From positions 248,001-312,000 of the forward strand of contig NZ_CP096563.1 of NCBI RefSeq assembly GCF_023221595.1: DNA of 64,000 nt, in the 5' to 3' direction. This document shows, piece by piece, positions 21,712-30,958 of this stretch. Numbering within the stretch: position 1 is the first letter of the stretch; every line of letters starts with the position of its first letter. Under the pieces are notes generated by a model. That model worked only from the letters and a program-made list of their open reading frames with translations. It made no database searches and was not told the DNA's origin. The position numbers and the translations under genes were made by a program. This stretch comes from Rhodococcus qingshengii JCM 15477. GTDB lineage: Bacteria > Actinomycetota > Actinomycetes > Mycobacteriales > Mycobacteriaceae.

Positions 21712-22476
21712 ATGGTCGAAATCAAGACCGCAGGGGAAATCGACGCGATGGCGGCGGCTGGGAGAATCACGGCGCAGGCTCTGGCTGCGGCGCGTGAGGC
21801 GGCCAGCGTCGGAGTGACGTTGCTCGAATTGGACGCCGTTGCCGCGGAGGTTATTTCGGCGGCCGGCGCCTCGGCGCTGTTCTTGAACTACCGGCCGGCA
21901 TCGGCACCGACGCCGTTCCCAGGCGCCATCTGTGCGAGTGTGAACGATGCTGTGGTGCACGGTATCCCGAATGAGTACCGGCTTCGCGACGGTGACCTGG
22001 TCAGCATCGACTGCGGCGCGAGACTCGACGGTTGGTGTGGTGACTCCGCCATCAGCTTCACTGTCGGGCGGGGGAGTAGTGAGGATCAGGCACTGATCGA
22101 CGCGACCGATGAGGCACTTGCCCGTGGCATTGCCGCTGCCCAGCCCGGAAACCGATTGGGCGACATCGGTGCCGCGATCGGACAGTACGCGCGCGGCCGC
22201 GGGTACGGCATGCTGGCCGATCACGGTGGGCACGGCATCGGCCGCGAGATGCACGAAGGCCCGGACGTGCCCAACGAAGGTCGAGCAGGCAAAGGCTTCC
22301 GGCTGCGTCCCGGCCTGGTCATCGCCATCGAACCGATGCTCATCGCCGACGGAACCGACGACTACCGGCACGACGCCGACGGGTGGACCCTTCGTACCGT
22401 TTCGGGTGCCCGGGCTGCGCACAGTGAGCACACGGTCGCGATCACCGAAGACGGTCCGGTGATCACGACCCGCTGA
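21712..22476 (+). CDS. map: Type I methionine aminopeptidase
   Basis: Cytoplasmic metalloprotease that removes the initiator methionine from nascent proteins. It has 254 residues in the pita-bread fold. The metal ligands are recognisable in IDCGARLDGWCGDSA (two Asp), HGIGREMHEGP (His), IAIEPML (Glu) and SEHTVAIT (Glu). It is a short, SH3-less type I form. AAGGAAGG at 21695-21703 sets ATG 21712 as start; GTG 21703 is the alternative. A chromosomal map gene usually sits in the ribosomal-protein region, so this copy, paired with a private XRE regulator, is probably a second, regulated paralogue. Confidence 0.93.
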   Translation: MVEIKTAGEIDAMAAAGRITAQALAAAREAASVGVTLLELDAVAAEVISAAGASALFLNYRPASAPTPFPGAICASVNDAVVHGIPNEYRLRDGDLVSIDCGARLDGWCGDSAISFTVGRGSSEDQALIDATDEALARGIAAAQPGNRLGDIGAAIGQYARGRGYGMLADHGGHGIGREMHEGPDVPNEGRAGKGFRLRPGLVIAIEPMLIADGTDDYRHDADGWTLRTVSGARAAHSEHTVAITEDGPVITTR

Positions 22477-22485
22477 TCAACCCGC

Positions 22486-24318
22486 TCAGCTCTGGTTGGA
22501 GGTCTTGCCGCTCACGAGGTCTCGTACGTCCCACACCCACACGTCGTCGACGCGCTTGGCGTCGAAGCCGACCAGCTCGTCGACCGTGTGGCGCAGGGCG
22601 TCGTCGCCGGAGAATCGGGGAAGCACCAGTACGTCGGCGTGCCAGTACCGCAGGTCGGTCAGTGCGTTCGCTCTGGTGCCCACGTCGATCAACGGGACCT
22701 TGCCGGTTTGTTTGGCATTGACCAGCAGGGTCGAGGTGGGCCGGGACTCGGCGCCGTAGATTCCGGCGCGGGTCTTCGAATCCGGGCCGACGAAGTACCC
22801 GCCGGCGATGGGGAAGCCGAAGTCGGCGTCGACCTGCCAGCTCAGTGCGCGGGCGTCTTCGGCGCTCGCGACGGGAACCGTCACCAGGGTGCCGTCGCTG
22901 ACGTAGTTCTCCCACGAGCCGCTGGTGATGAATTCGGGCGTCGCAGATCGCTGATCGGCGTCGATGGGGGTCGGGATCAGGGGAATCATCGCGACGGCGA
23001 GAGCCACCAGCCAGACACCGGCTGCCGTGCGGCGCGGTCCACGAAGTTCGACAAAAGCGCGGTAGGTGCCGAGGGTGAGCAGCAGCCCGATCGCCGGAAT
23101 CGCGCCCATCGCGAATCGGGATTCGAGCACCGATTCGAACAACGGCAGGTCGGCGAGGAGTTTCCACGGCAGAGTGATGCCGGTCTTGTCACCGTCGATG
23201 GTCAGTTCGGAACCGAGTGAGAGCACACCCATGACCACGATCACGGCGGCAGCCGCGCGGGTCAGGCGGATGCGCCACAGCCACACCGTTGCACCGAGAA
23301 GCAGGAGCACCAGCGGCCATCCGAAGTACGCGTTCTCCTCGGTCGGGTTCATTCGGAACTCCGCGCCCTCGGGGTCGCCCGCAACCGATTCGGTCGGGAA
23401 CGTGGTGAGTGCAGCGGTGTCGTTGCCTGCCTGACCGTGTGAGACGCCGTCGTAGCTCGCTGGGCCGAAGAACTGCGACCACAGCGGCACCGCAGTGATC
23501 AGGAGTGTGACCGCGCCGCCGATCACGAGGCCGGGCATCGCGCGCTTGATCGCCTGGCGCGACTTGGCCAGGCCGGGCAGTGCATAGGCGGCGCCGAACA
23601 CCATGGCTGACATCGTGAAGATGAGGAGCGGTTCTTCGCCGAGGAAGATCTGCCAGGCGACGAGTAGGCCGAGGACGACACCGTCGCGAACCGGACGCTT
23701 GCCGTTCGAAATGCGCACTACCTGCAAGAATATGAACGGAAGTACGAAGAACGCGACGAAGTTCGGGTGGCCGTTGGCATGCGAGATCATGGCGGGCGCG
23801 AATCCGCAGAACCCCGCTCCGACGGCGGCGGCGACCTTGGAGCGGACGGAGACTCCGGTCAGTACGTGCCGCGAGAATGCCCAGTACCAAGCGATGGCGG
23901 TGCCGCCGAGGCCGGCAGTCAGTCCGATCGCATACGTGGCTGTCGGTCCGAAGATCAACGTGATCGGGGCCAGCGGGATGCTGATCCCGAACATGGCGGT
24001 ATTGGCCATCAGGTTCACGCCGAGCGGGTAATTCTGCAGGTCACTGAACAGTGGGCTGCGGAACTGGGCGAGGGCGTGAGCGGTATCGGCGAAGAACCAT
24101 TCCCACATGGCCTGGTCGCGGCCCGCGTTGAACAGATAGCCGGACTGCAGATCGCTCCACAGGTTGGACATCACGTAGATCGCCGCAACGGTGAACGTCG
24201 CCATGATCGCGAGGTCGACCAGACGACCGCGCTGGACGACCGAGCGCCGCACTGCTGAACGGACTCGCCCTGGACGTGCTTCTTCGAGCAGTTGGACGTC
24301 GGGCAAGGTCTCGGTCAT
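22486..24318 (-). CDS. Polytopic membrane protein, GT-C glycosyltransferase-like
   Basis: 610 residues with about eleven hydrophobic helices between roughly residues 35 and 440, and a soluble C-terminal domain of about 160 residues. The first extracytoplasmic loop has GRDQAMWEWFF, an acidic/aromatic region placed where GT-C enzymes carry their catalytic acid. A second loop has SDLQNYPLGVNLM. This topology suggests a polyprenyl-phosphate-sugar-dependent glycosyltransferase of the envelope, but I do not recognise a named family. It lies between map (convergent, 9 bases) and the porin gene (divergent), inside the arabinan region. Confidence 0.7.
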   Translation of the reverse strand: MTETLPDVQLLEEARPGRVRSAVRRSVVQRGRLVDLAIMATFTVAAIYVMSNLWSDLQSGYLFNAGRDQAMWEWFFADTAHALAQFRSPLFSDLQNYPLGVNLMANTAMFGISIPLAPITLIFGPTATYAIGLTAGLGGTAIAWYWAFSRHVLTGVSVRSKVAAAVGAGFCGFAPAMISHANGHPNFVAFFVLPFIFLQVVRISNGKRPVRDGVVLGLLVAWQIFLGEEPLLIFTMSAMVFGAAYALPGLAKSRQAIKRAMPGLVIGGAVTLLITAVPLWSQFFGPASYDGVSHGQAGNDTAALTTFPTESVAGDPEGAEFRMNPTEENAYFGWPLVLLLLGATVWLWRIRLTRAAAAVIVVMGVLSLGSELTIDGDKTGITLPWKLLADLPLFESVLESRFAMGAIPAIGLLLTLGTYRAFVELRGPRRTAAGVWLVALAVAMIPLIPTPIDADQRSATPEFITSGSWENYVSDGTLVTVPVASAEDARALSWQVDADFGFPIAGGYFVGPDSKTRAGIYGAESRPTSTLLVNAKQTGKVPLIDVGTRANALTDLRYWHADVLVLPRFSGDDALRHTVDELVGFDAKRVDDVWVWDVRDLVSGKTSNQS

Positions 24319-24652
24319 GCAGTCGGTGCCTTTCGGTTCTGGCGCCCATCCCTGAAGTGGCGATCTCAGAAGTTCGGGGTGGCCTACTTAGGTCTCGATT
24401 CGATAACTTCCACTGTCAGAGTAACGAACAAAACGGTTCGCGTCCGCGAGCGGGCGCAGTCAGCGGGACAAACCGGTCCGCCCGACTTGTCCGGAAAGTA
24501 ATGTTTTCGTGCACCGTTTGACGGGTTCGTGACCGGGGTATCGCAACAAGGATCTTGCTCGCGTTTGTTCAGGCAGCCCCGACGAATCCCATCCTCGACG
24601 AAGAGTTGGAACCTACGTCCGGGGCCTATACCGGATGGGATGGTGCTTGTGC
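24319..24652. other. Divergent intergenic region (334 bases) upstream of the porin gene
   Basis: No convincing coding sequence. It must hold promoters for the GT-C-like gene (minus) and the porin (plus). A weak candidate for the porin is TTGGAA at 24606-24611 with TATACC at 24627-24632 and a 15-base spacer. That would put transcription start close to the upstream ATG at 24635 and favour translation from 24653. Confidence 0.4.
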
Positions 24653-25324
24653 ATGTCGAAGACAGCAGTTCGTAGTAGCGCAGTAGGAGCAGTGGCCTTG
24701 TTGGCCGTTGTCCTGGGGGGTGGGACGGCGTCGGCAGGCGTTGACAACACCAGTTCGATCACCGACGTCAAAGGGAATCGGATAGAAGTCTTCCAGGCTG
24801 ATACCGCTATCCACGTCTTTCCGCCTCTCGACAGCTCACCGCTGAGCGTCGAGTTCTTCCACGACGGGGTTGCCGGCGTGAAGATCGACGGCCCGGATGC
24901 AGCAAGTTTCACCGGAACGAAGCTGACGATCGGTTATCAGATCGGTTACCCGATCGCGTTGACCGGCGCGACGGTCGTTCTCAACAGTCCCGGTCTCGAC
25001 TGGGCGATCGACAGTGGCACCGACATCGGCATCGGACTCATCCCAGACCCGGCACTGGGCGTGGACTTCACGAATCACGTCATTCTCGGCGGGGACATCA
25101 TTCCGTCGCAGGAACTTGACGTCGATCTGGCGCCCGGCGGAATCACCGACGTCGCGCTGCTCGAGGATCAGACATTCGACGGTCCCGAGGCCGCTGTCCG
25201 TCTGTCCGGAGTTCACGGTTACGTACAGGGAGCAATCGGGCCGGTGACCATCAGGCCGTACGCGAAGGCTGTCACGTCGAATGGCGATACCGTCGTCACT
25301 TACGGTGTACCGCAGAGGCTTTAG
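24653..25324 (+). CDS. MspA-family outer-membrane porin
   Basis: A secreted protein of 223 residues. The signal peptide ends at a TASA|GVDN-type cleavage site, like the mature start of MspA (GLDN). The rest follows MspA closely in order: FPPLDSSPLSVEFFHDG, then GPDAASFTGTKLTIGYQIGYP, a central strand region, SGVHGYVQGAIGPVTIRPYA, and the end TVVTYGVP. MspA proteins form octameric channels in the mycolate outer membrane for hydrophilic solutes. ATG 24635 is an alternative start adding six residues. A very strong terminator follows directly. Confidence 0.9.
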   Translation: MSKTAVRSSAVGAVALLAVVLGGGTASAGVDNTSSITDVKGNRIEVFQADTAIHVFPPLDSSPLSVEFFHDGVAGVKIDGPDAASFTGTKLTIGYQIGYPIALTGATVVLNSPGLDWAIDSGTDIGIGLIPDPALGVDFTNHVILGGDIIPSQELDVDLAPGGITDVALLEDQTFDGPEAAVRLSGVHGYVQGAIGPVTIRPYAKAVTSNGDTVVTYGVPQRL

Positions 25325-25336
25325 CGAAAGCGGATG

Positions 25337-25377
25337 CTCCCGCCGTCACGCTGCAACAGCGTGATGGTGGGAGTTTT
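25337..25377 (+). terminator. Rho-independent terminator of the porin gene
   Basis: A 17-bp stem (25337-25353 with 25357-25373, two G-T pairs) around a CAA loop, then four T residues. It starts 13 bases after the porin stop codon. Its right arm lies inside the last codons of the convergent gene on the minus strand. Confidence 0.88.
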
Positions 25378-25978
25378 CCGCGTTCCTTGTGGTCGAATCG
25401 GCGCCACGAATCGGCGAAGCGTCCGCCCAGTGGGCACTACGGGAAACACTGACGAGTTTCGCGACCAACCGTGCCGCGATCCACACGAGGTACACGGCGG
25501 TGATCAGAAGCAGAAGTGCCCAGTCGTGCGCGAAGAATCCGACTATCCCGCCGATCGTGAACGCGAGGGCGACGAAGACGACCCGTCCGCCCACGTCGGT
25601 CTCGACCAGATACTCGGGTTCGATCGGATCGTCGGGTTCACTCGATTCATCGACGTCCTCGGATGACTCGGCCCTGGACTTCTCGTGGTGTTCGGTGGGG
25701 ATCTCGAGTAGCTCGCCCCATTCGAGCACCGCAACGGTGTGCGCGGTGTCGGTCGGGATCGCGCGGTAGTCGCGGGACTCGGACACGTCGATGAGAGCCC
25801 TTGCCAGAGTGAGTACTTCGATGCGATTGCGAATCGCGACGCTCAACACTTCATGGAAAGCCTGCTCGCGCCCGAACGGTTTGCCGCGCGCAATGACCAG
25901 AACATGCTCTGCGGAATCGAGAACTGCACGATGCGGTACAAGCTCGCGGCTTTGCGCAACGAGTTCGCTCACTGTCAT
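25346..25978 (-). CDS. Membrane protein with N-terminal ANTAR-like region
   Basis: 210 residues. Residues about 17-66 (VLDSAEHVLVIARGKPFGREQAF, continuing through a second helix to VLTLARALIDV) resemble the three-helix ANTAR RNA-binding fold, which in antitermination regulators recognises paired hexaloop hairpins. An acidic Ser/Glu/Asp linker (about 95-125) follows, then two hydrophobic helices (about 130-175) and a His-rich tail. Joining an ANTAR-like region to a membrane anchor is unusual, and the ANTAR call is by eye only. The end of the gene overlaps the porin terminator. ATG 25978 is preferred; GTG 25981 is possible. Confidence 0.6.
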   Translation of the reverse strand: MTVSELVAQSRELVPHRAVLDSAEHVLVIARGKPFGREQAFHEVLSVAIRNRIEVLTLARALIDVSESRDYRAIPTDTAHTVAVLEWGELLEIPTEHHEKSRAESSEDVDESSEPDDPIEPEYLVETDVGGRVVFVALAFTIGGIVGFFAHDWALLLLITAVYLVWIAARLVAKLVSVSRSAHWADASPIRGADSTTRNAENSHHHAVAA

Positions 25979-26077
25979 CACCTACCCCGCCGGTGGTTGA
26001 TGCGGCCGTTTGCTCGACTGCGCTTGGAGGGGCTGAGTACCCCGGCAGTTTCGGAAACAAACTCGCCGGACAGCGTG

Positions 26078-26686
26078 TCAGATTTGCGCAGCCGGGGCCG
26101 AGAGTGCTCCGAGGCAACTTTCGATCAGGTCGGCAACGATCACGTGAGCACGTTCGCGGCTGTCGACGCGGCCTTCCCACGTGGCAAAAGTGACGACGGT
26201 GAGCACGGTCAGAGTTCCCGCCCGAAGTTCGGCGATCTCTGCCGGTAACGAGGACGCAGCGACTATCCGCCGCTGAACTTCGCGGAAACTCTCGGCCTGC
26301 ATGTGGTCACGGATAGTCGACGACATCGCCGGGTCGAAGATCGACTGCACCAGGAACCGCGCGTACAACGTGCCCTCGCGGTAGATGGTCTGTTCCGCCA
26401 ACGGCAGGACGAGAGCCTCGACGAGGGCACGCATCATCGGTGGATTCGCGTCGAGATCGATCGCGTCGAGCAACTCACGACGACGCTCACCGGCAGGTCG
26501 CATTCTGGACTCGACGACGGCCGCCAGCAAACCTTCACGTGACCCGAAGTGATACTGCGCAGCCGATTTGTTGGCCTGCCCGGCTTCGGTCTGAACATCA
26601 CGAAGAGTCAGAGCGGCCAGACCTCGCTCGGCAACCAGACGCTCGGCTGCATCGATCATCGCCGCTCGGGCATCGGTTCGGGGCAC
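26078..26686 (-). CDS. TetR-family transcriptional regulator
   Basis: 202 residues. The N-terminal helix-turn-helix (about 10-55) reads AAERLVAERGLAALTLRDV then ANKSAAQYHFGSREGLLAAVV, standard TetR features. The C-terminal ligand-binding domain is all-helical and not informative about its ligand. It lies on the same strand as, and downstream of, the aftA operon but is separated by a hairpin at 26705-26732, so it is probably an independent gene. Confidence 0.88.
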   Translation of the reverse strand: MPRTDARAAMIDAAERLVAERGLAALTLRDVQTEAGQANKSAAQYHFGSREGLLAAVVESRMRPAGERRRELLDAIDLDANPPMMRALVEALVLPLAEQTIYREGTLYARFLVQSIFDPAMSSTIRDHMQAESFREVQRRIVAASSLPAEIAELRAGTLTVLTVVTFATWEGRVDSRERAHVIVADLIESCLGALSAPAAQI

Positions 26687-26704
26687 GGTATGAAGTTAGG
26701 GGTG

Positions 26705-26732
26705 CGTCGGGGTCGCGTCAACGACCCCGACG
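26705..26732 (-). terminator. Hairpin terminator after aftA
   Basis: A perfect 11-bp inverted repeat (26705-26715 with 26722-26732) with a six-base loop, located 28 bases past the aftA stop on the minus strand and just upstream of the TetR start. It would end the dprE1-dprE2-aftA transcript. No T-run is seen on the minus-strand side. Confidence 0.65.
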
Positions 26733-26759
26733 GTAAGCCTTTTGTGACGTATCTCCTGG

Positions 26760-28694
26760 TTAGATTGCGTCAGAGCGGGTAACGACCACAAACGGCCCCT
26801 GCTCGGTCACGGTGAAACGAGGATCGTCGAACAGTTCCTTGGGGAACGTGACCGTGTAGCGGCGGACGTTCGGGTCGTTGGGGTAGACGTCCTCTGCCAA
26901 CCGCAGCGTGTACCCGTCGGCGCCCTGGCGGAAGACGAAGGCGTCGGGGCTGCGCCACGGCGCCGAGTCCAGCGCAGTTACCAGTTCGTCAGGCGTCTTC
27001 AGCTCCGACCACTGCTCGATCAGCGCAGCGCGCGCACGGAAATCGGCGAGCGGGTTCGCGTAGTGCGACGTCAGTCCTTGAAAGCCGAAGTACGGGTAGA
27101 AGCTCAGGAAGCCGATGTCGGCAGTGAGGACCACCGTGTCATGGGGTTCGCGTCCCAACTGCTCGCGAATGATCCGGTCGATGTCGGCGTAATTGGCTTC
27201 GGCACCCGGGGGTCGCTTGTCCCCGCGCTCGCCGTTGCCGTCGGTATCGCTGTATGCCACAGCGATATCCGGCGCCAGCACCTGCGGGATGTTCTGCGCG
27301 AAGGCGATGGCTCCGATGACACCGAGTGCAACCAGTACCGCTTTGACGCGAGGATTTTCGCTGGTGGCCAGCACGATCCAACCGGCGAACTCGAAGAAAC
27401 CGAACACACCGGCGGCTGCAAGGAGTCCGATCAGGACCGGCTCCAGTCGGAAACCGAGGAGCGTACTGCCGGCGACGGTGAACGTCATGGACAGCAATGC
27501 CCACAGGTACACGGCAATGACACCGATACCGAGTGCTCGGGCGCGGCGGGAGAACAGGAACCGCGAAATCAGCCAGATCGTGCCGAGTAGGCACAGCCCA
27601 CCGACGAGGGTGAAGCTCAGCATCGGGAAGGGCAGTACCGCACCGGAATCGGGAAGATAGTGGAATGCCGTGCCGGATTCGGAAGTTGCCCCTGAAAGTG
27701 CTTTCAACAGGTACGGAGTCCAGACCGTGAGGGCCACTACCCCTGCGATCGCGGCGATCACTACCAGTCGGATCAGCGGATTCAGCGCTGCCTTCCACGT
27801 GTTTTTGGCCTTCGCTGCCATTACTGCTGCGACGACGGCCATCAAAGTGACTGAGAAGGCGGCAAAGGCGAGGTACAACGTGTAGACCGTTGCGGCGAAA
27901 CCGAGGAACAGGCCCGTCCCGAGTATTGCGCCGGCTCCGGCAAATCGAGATGCCCCCGGCCGGTCCAATGCGCCCCACGCGAGGATCAGCACCGGCGGGA
28001 TCAGGAGGTTGATGACGGCGCCGTACGCCTCGGGGGAGTTGTACGCCAACACGACGGCAGTGACGGCCAAGGCCGCGACGACGGCCCAATCGCGTCGAAT
28101 CAGCTTGGTCCACAACACGAGTGCAACGACGGCGACGACAGCCAACGAGCCGATCGCGTAGGGCTTGAAGGCTTCCCAGCCGTCCATTCCCAGCAGGTTC
28201 GCGACGCGTCCACCGATCCAGAACCAGCCGGCCGGGTAGAACGGCGGCAGATCCACGTACGTCATGTCCTGCAGCGCAGCAGAATCCGTCAGCCGGGTCA
28301 GGTACTCGGTCCGGAACTGCTGATCGACCGAGACGCCGTGCAGATACAGACTCGTCGCGGCGAGGGGAAGTCCGAGCGTCGTGGTGACGAAGCCGGAGAG
28401 CCCGGCCCACGAGAGGAGTTTTGCGACCCGCTCGGCCTTGCGGGCGCGGAACATCAGAACCGCAACACCGACCACTGCGATGCAGAGCACCTGCAGCACC
28501 GTCGTGACTGCCTGCGTGACATTGGAAGAGGTGAACGCCGGCCACTGCACTCGGCCGAAAGCAAAGAGCCCGACAGCGGCTACAACAGCGGCGACCAGCG
28601 CTCCGAGGGCCATTTCCACCACCGTCGCCGCGGCATTACGCCACGGCGACGGGGTCGAAAGGTCTGTACTCGGAGCAGTTGTTGTTTCTGGCAC
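26760..28694 (-). CDS. aftA: Galactan 5-O-arabinofuranosyltransferase AftA
   Basis: GT-C membrane enzyme (GT85) that adds the first arabinofuranose from decaprenyl-phospho-arabinose to the galactan. Its 644 residues match M. tuberculosis AftA in length. About eleven to thirteen hydrophobic helices precede a soluble C-terminal domain (about 470-644). The loop YVDLPPFYPAGWFWIGGR resembles the GT85 periplasmic loop. It lies nine bases after dprE2, the same order as Rv3790-Rv3791-Rv3792, and the three are clearly one operon. In mycobacteria emb genes follow; here a hairpin and a TetR gene do. Confidence 0.93.
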   Translation of the reverse strand: MPETTTAPSTDLSTPSPWRNAAATVVEMALGALVAAVVAAVGLFAFGRVQWPAFTSSNVTQAVTTVLQVLCIAVVGVAVLMFRARKAERVAKLLSWAGLSGFVTTTLGLPLAATSLYLHGVSVDQQFRTEYLTRLTDSAALQDMTYVDLPPFYPAGWFWIGGRVANLLGMDGWEAFKPYAIGSLAVVAVVALVLWTKLIRRDWAVVAALAVTAVVLAYNSPEAYGAVINLLIPPVLILAWGALDRPGASRFAGAGAILGTGLFLGFAATVYTLYLAFAAFSVTLMAVVAAVMAAKAKNTWKAALNPLIRLVVIAAIAGVVALTVWTPYLLKALSGATSESGTAFHYLPDSGAVLPFPMLSFTLVGGLCLLGTIWLISRFLFSRRARALGIGVIAVYLWALLSMTFTVAGSTLLGFRLEPVLIGLLAAAGVFGFFEFAGWIVLATSENPRVKAVLVALGVIGAIAFAQNIPQVLAPDIAVAYSDTDGNGERGDKRPPGAEANYADIDRIIREQLGREPHDTVVLTADIGFLSFYPYFGFQGLTSHYANPLADFRARAALIEQWSELKTPDELVTALDSAPWRSPDAFVFRQGADGYTLRLAEDVYPNDPNVRRYTVTFPKELFDDPRFTVTEQGPFVVVTRSDAI

Positions 28695-28703
28695 GGGAGG
28701 AGC

Positions 28704-29465
28704 TTAAACCGGCAACTTCCGGAAGATCGGGCGCGGCACGTGGCGAAGACCCATCATGACGAAGCGCCACGGGCCGGGAGTCCAGACGATTTCCTTGCCC
28801 TTGTCCGAGGCGGCAACAGCGAGCTTCGCGACGATGTCCTTATTGACCGTCAGCGGAGCTTCCTTGACGTGGGCACTGAACTGCGTGCGCACCATGCCGG
28901 GGCGAACGACGGTGACCTGCGGTCCGAATTCCGCGAGAGCCTCGCCGAGTCCGAGGTAGAAACCGTCGAGGCCCGCCTTGGTGGAGCCGTAGACGAAGTT
29001 GGCACGCTTGACGCGCTCGCCGGCAACCGACGACATCGCGATGATCTTGCCGAAGCCCTGAGCCTTCATCTTCTCGCCGAGAAGAACACCGACCGAGACG
29101 GAAGCGGTGTAGTTGACGTTTGCCACCAGAACGGCCTTGCGCTGGTTCTGCCACAGCTCTTCGGAGTCACCGTCCAGTGCGAAGGCGACGATGGCGACAT
29201 CGACGTCACCGTTCGAGAACGCCTGGTCGATCACCTTCGGATGCGACTCGAAATCAACGGCGTCGAAGTCGATGAGCTCCACCGAGGTGGCACCCTTCGC
29301 TTCGAGCTGCTTGACCGCAGCTTCGCGTCCCGGATCGCCGGGGAGTGCCGCCAGAACGACGCGGAGCGGCGCCTTCTTCAGGTACTCCTCACAGATGGCG
29401 AGGCCGATCTCGGAGGTTCCACCGAGAAGCAAAATGGTTTGCGGGTTACCTACAGCGTTGATCAC
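28704..29465 (-). CDS. dprE2: Decaprenylphospho-2-keto-erythro-pentose reductase DprE2
   Basis: Short-chain dehydrogenase of 253 residues, like the mycobacterial enzyme. It reduces the keto intermediate made by DprE1 to decaprenyl-phospho-arabinofuranose, using NADH. The Rossmann motif is [10 protein letters not shown] near the N-terminus, and the catalytic Tyr/Lys appears in [10 protein letters not shown]. The GTG start overlaps the dprE1 stop by four bases at 29462-29465, so the longer open frame upstream is not used. This coupling matches the known two-component epimerase. Confidence 0.96.
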   Translation of the reverse strand: MINAVGNPQTILLLGGTSEIGLAICEEYLKKAPLRVVLAALPGDPGREAAVKQLEAKGATSVELIDFDAVDFESHPKVIDQAFSNGDVDVAIVAFALDGDSEELWQNQRKAVLVANVNYTASVSVGVLLGEKMKAQGFGKIIAMSSVAGERVKRANFVYGSTKAGLDGFYLGLGEALAEFGPQVTVVRPGMVRTQFSAHVKEAPLTVNKDIVAKLAVAASDKGKEIVWTPGPWRFVMMGLRHVPRPIFRKLPV

Positions 29466-30895
29466 AGTTCCAGCCTTCTGGACATATCGGAGGCGAAAAC
29501 GCCTGTGGGGTCGTACTTGCGGCGCGTCGCGATCCACTCGTCGATACGCGGGTACATGGCGTGGAAGGTTTCCGCGGACGTCCGCGAGTCCTTGGCCGTG
29601 TACAGGCGTCCGCCGAATTCGAGGACACGCTTGTCGAGTTCGGTGACGAACTCGTTCAGGCCCGGCTTGATGCGGAAGTCGACGCAGATGTTCCAGCCCG
29701 GGATCGGGAAGCTCAGCGGCGCCTGGTTGCCCTCGCCGAAGAGCTTGAACACGTTGAGGAACGAGTAGTGCCCGCTGCGCTGGATGTCGACGATGATCTT
29801 CTTGAACTCGTCGACGGCCTCCGGCGGAACCACGAACTGGTACTGGAGGAATCCGTTGGATCCGTACGCCCGGTTCCACTCACCGAACATGTCGAGCGGG
29901 TGGTAGAACTGCGTCAGATTCTGGACCTTGCCGCGGTACTTGCCGGACTTGCGGAACCAGACCTCGCCGATCGCGGTGAAGTTGAACTTGTTGGCCAGCC
30001 CGTTGGGGAAGACGTCGGGGAACGTCAGCAACTGCGGTGCGTCGAAGGCGAGCGGGTTCTTCTGCAGCTTGGCCGGAAGCTGGTCGAGCTTCGCCAGAGA
30101 TCCGCGCGAGACTGCCGCACGACCGAGCTTCGGGGGCGCGGAAATCGCGTCGAACCACGCGCTCGAATACTCGTAGTTGGCCTCACTGCCGTCGCTGTGC
30201 AGCGCGATGGTCTCGTCGAGGCTGTTGGTGACGTCGCCGTCGGCGATGAAGTACGCCGTCTCGGTCGGTGTCATCTTGATGGTTGCCCGCAAGATGATGC
30301 CCGTCAGGCCCATGCCGCCGATCGTGGCCCAGAACAGTGCGGCCTTCGGGTCGTTGCGCCCGCCCTTGGGGGTGAGCGTGCGAACCTTGCCGTCGGCCGT
30401 CAGCAGATCCAACGACACGACGTGGTTGCCGAAGCTGCCCGCGCTGTGGTGGTTCTTGCCGTGGATATCCGAGCCGATGGCGCCGCCGATCGTGACCTGA
30501 CGAGTACCCGGCAGGACCGGAACCCACAGGCCGAACGGCAGAGCAGCCTTCATCAGCTGATCCAGATTCACGCCGGCGTCGACGTCCACCAGAGCGGTGT
30601 CGCGATCGATGCGATGAATGCGGTCGAGTGCATTCATGTCGATGACCAGCCCGCCGGCGTTCTGCGCCGGGTCACCGTACGAGCGGCCGAGGCCGCGCGC
30701 GATGACGCCGCGTCGCAGATGCGATGGCTTGGAATCGTTCTGTTCCGCAACCTGGGCGACCGCGTTGGCGATCACTTCCACGTCGGGGGTGGACAGCACC
30801 TGTGCAGTGGTGGCGGCGGTGCGTCCCCAACCGGTGAGGGTGCGGGCTTGGGTGTGGAGAGCCGGCTGCGGCGTCTCTTCTGCTGTCGTGGACAT
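29462..30895 (-). CDS. dprE1: Decaprenylphosphoryl-beta-D-ribose oxidase DprE1
   Basis: FAD-dependent oxidase, first half of the epimerase that makes decaprenyl-phospho-arabinose, the only arabinan donor. 477 residues. The FAD domain has GLGRSYGD and the segment [16 protein letters not shown]. The C-terminus ends [10 protein letters not shown], as in mycobacteria. Cys404 in GWNICVDF corresponds to Cys387 of the M. tuberculosis enzyme, the residue modified covalently by benzothiazinones. The start ATG 30895 begins MSTTAEE; the frame is open upstream but lies antisense to the GtrA gene and is discarded. Confidence 0.96.
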   Translation of the reverse strand: MSTTAEETPQPALHTQARTLTGWGRTAATTAQVLSTPDVEVIANAVAQVAEQNDSKPSHLRRGVIARGLGRSYGDPAQNAGGLVIDMNALDRIHRIDRDTALVDVDAGVNLDQLMKAALPFGLWVPVLPGTRQVTIGGAIGSDIHGKNHHSAGSFGNHVVSLDLLTADGKVRTLTPKGGRNDPKAALFWATIGGMGLTGIILRATIKMTPTETAYFIADGDVTNSLDETIALHSDGSEANYEYSSAWFDAISAPPKLGRAAVSRGSLAKLDQLPAKLQKNPLAFDAPQLLTFPDVFPNGLANKFNFTAIGEVWFRKSGKYRGKVQNLTQFYHPLDMFGEWNRAYGSNGFLQYQFVVPPEAVDEFKKIIVDIQRSGHYSFLNVFKLFGEGNQAPLSFPIPGWNICVDFRIKPGLNEFVTELDKRVLEFGGRLYTAKDSRTSAETFHAMYPRIDEWIATRRKYDPTGVFASDMSRRLEL

Positions 30896-30958
30896 CAAGG
30901 TAGAGGTTACCTGGGAGTAGTGCCGACGGCTCCGACTCGAGTGGTTACTCTCGTCGTC

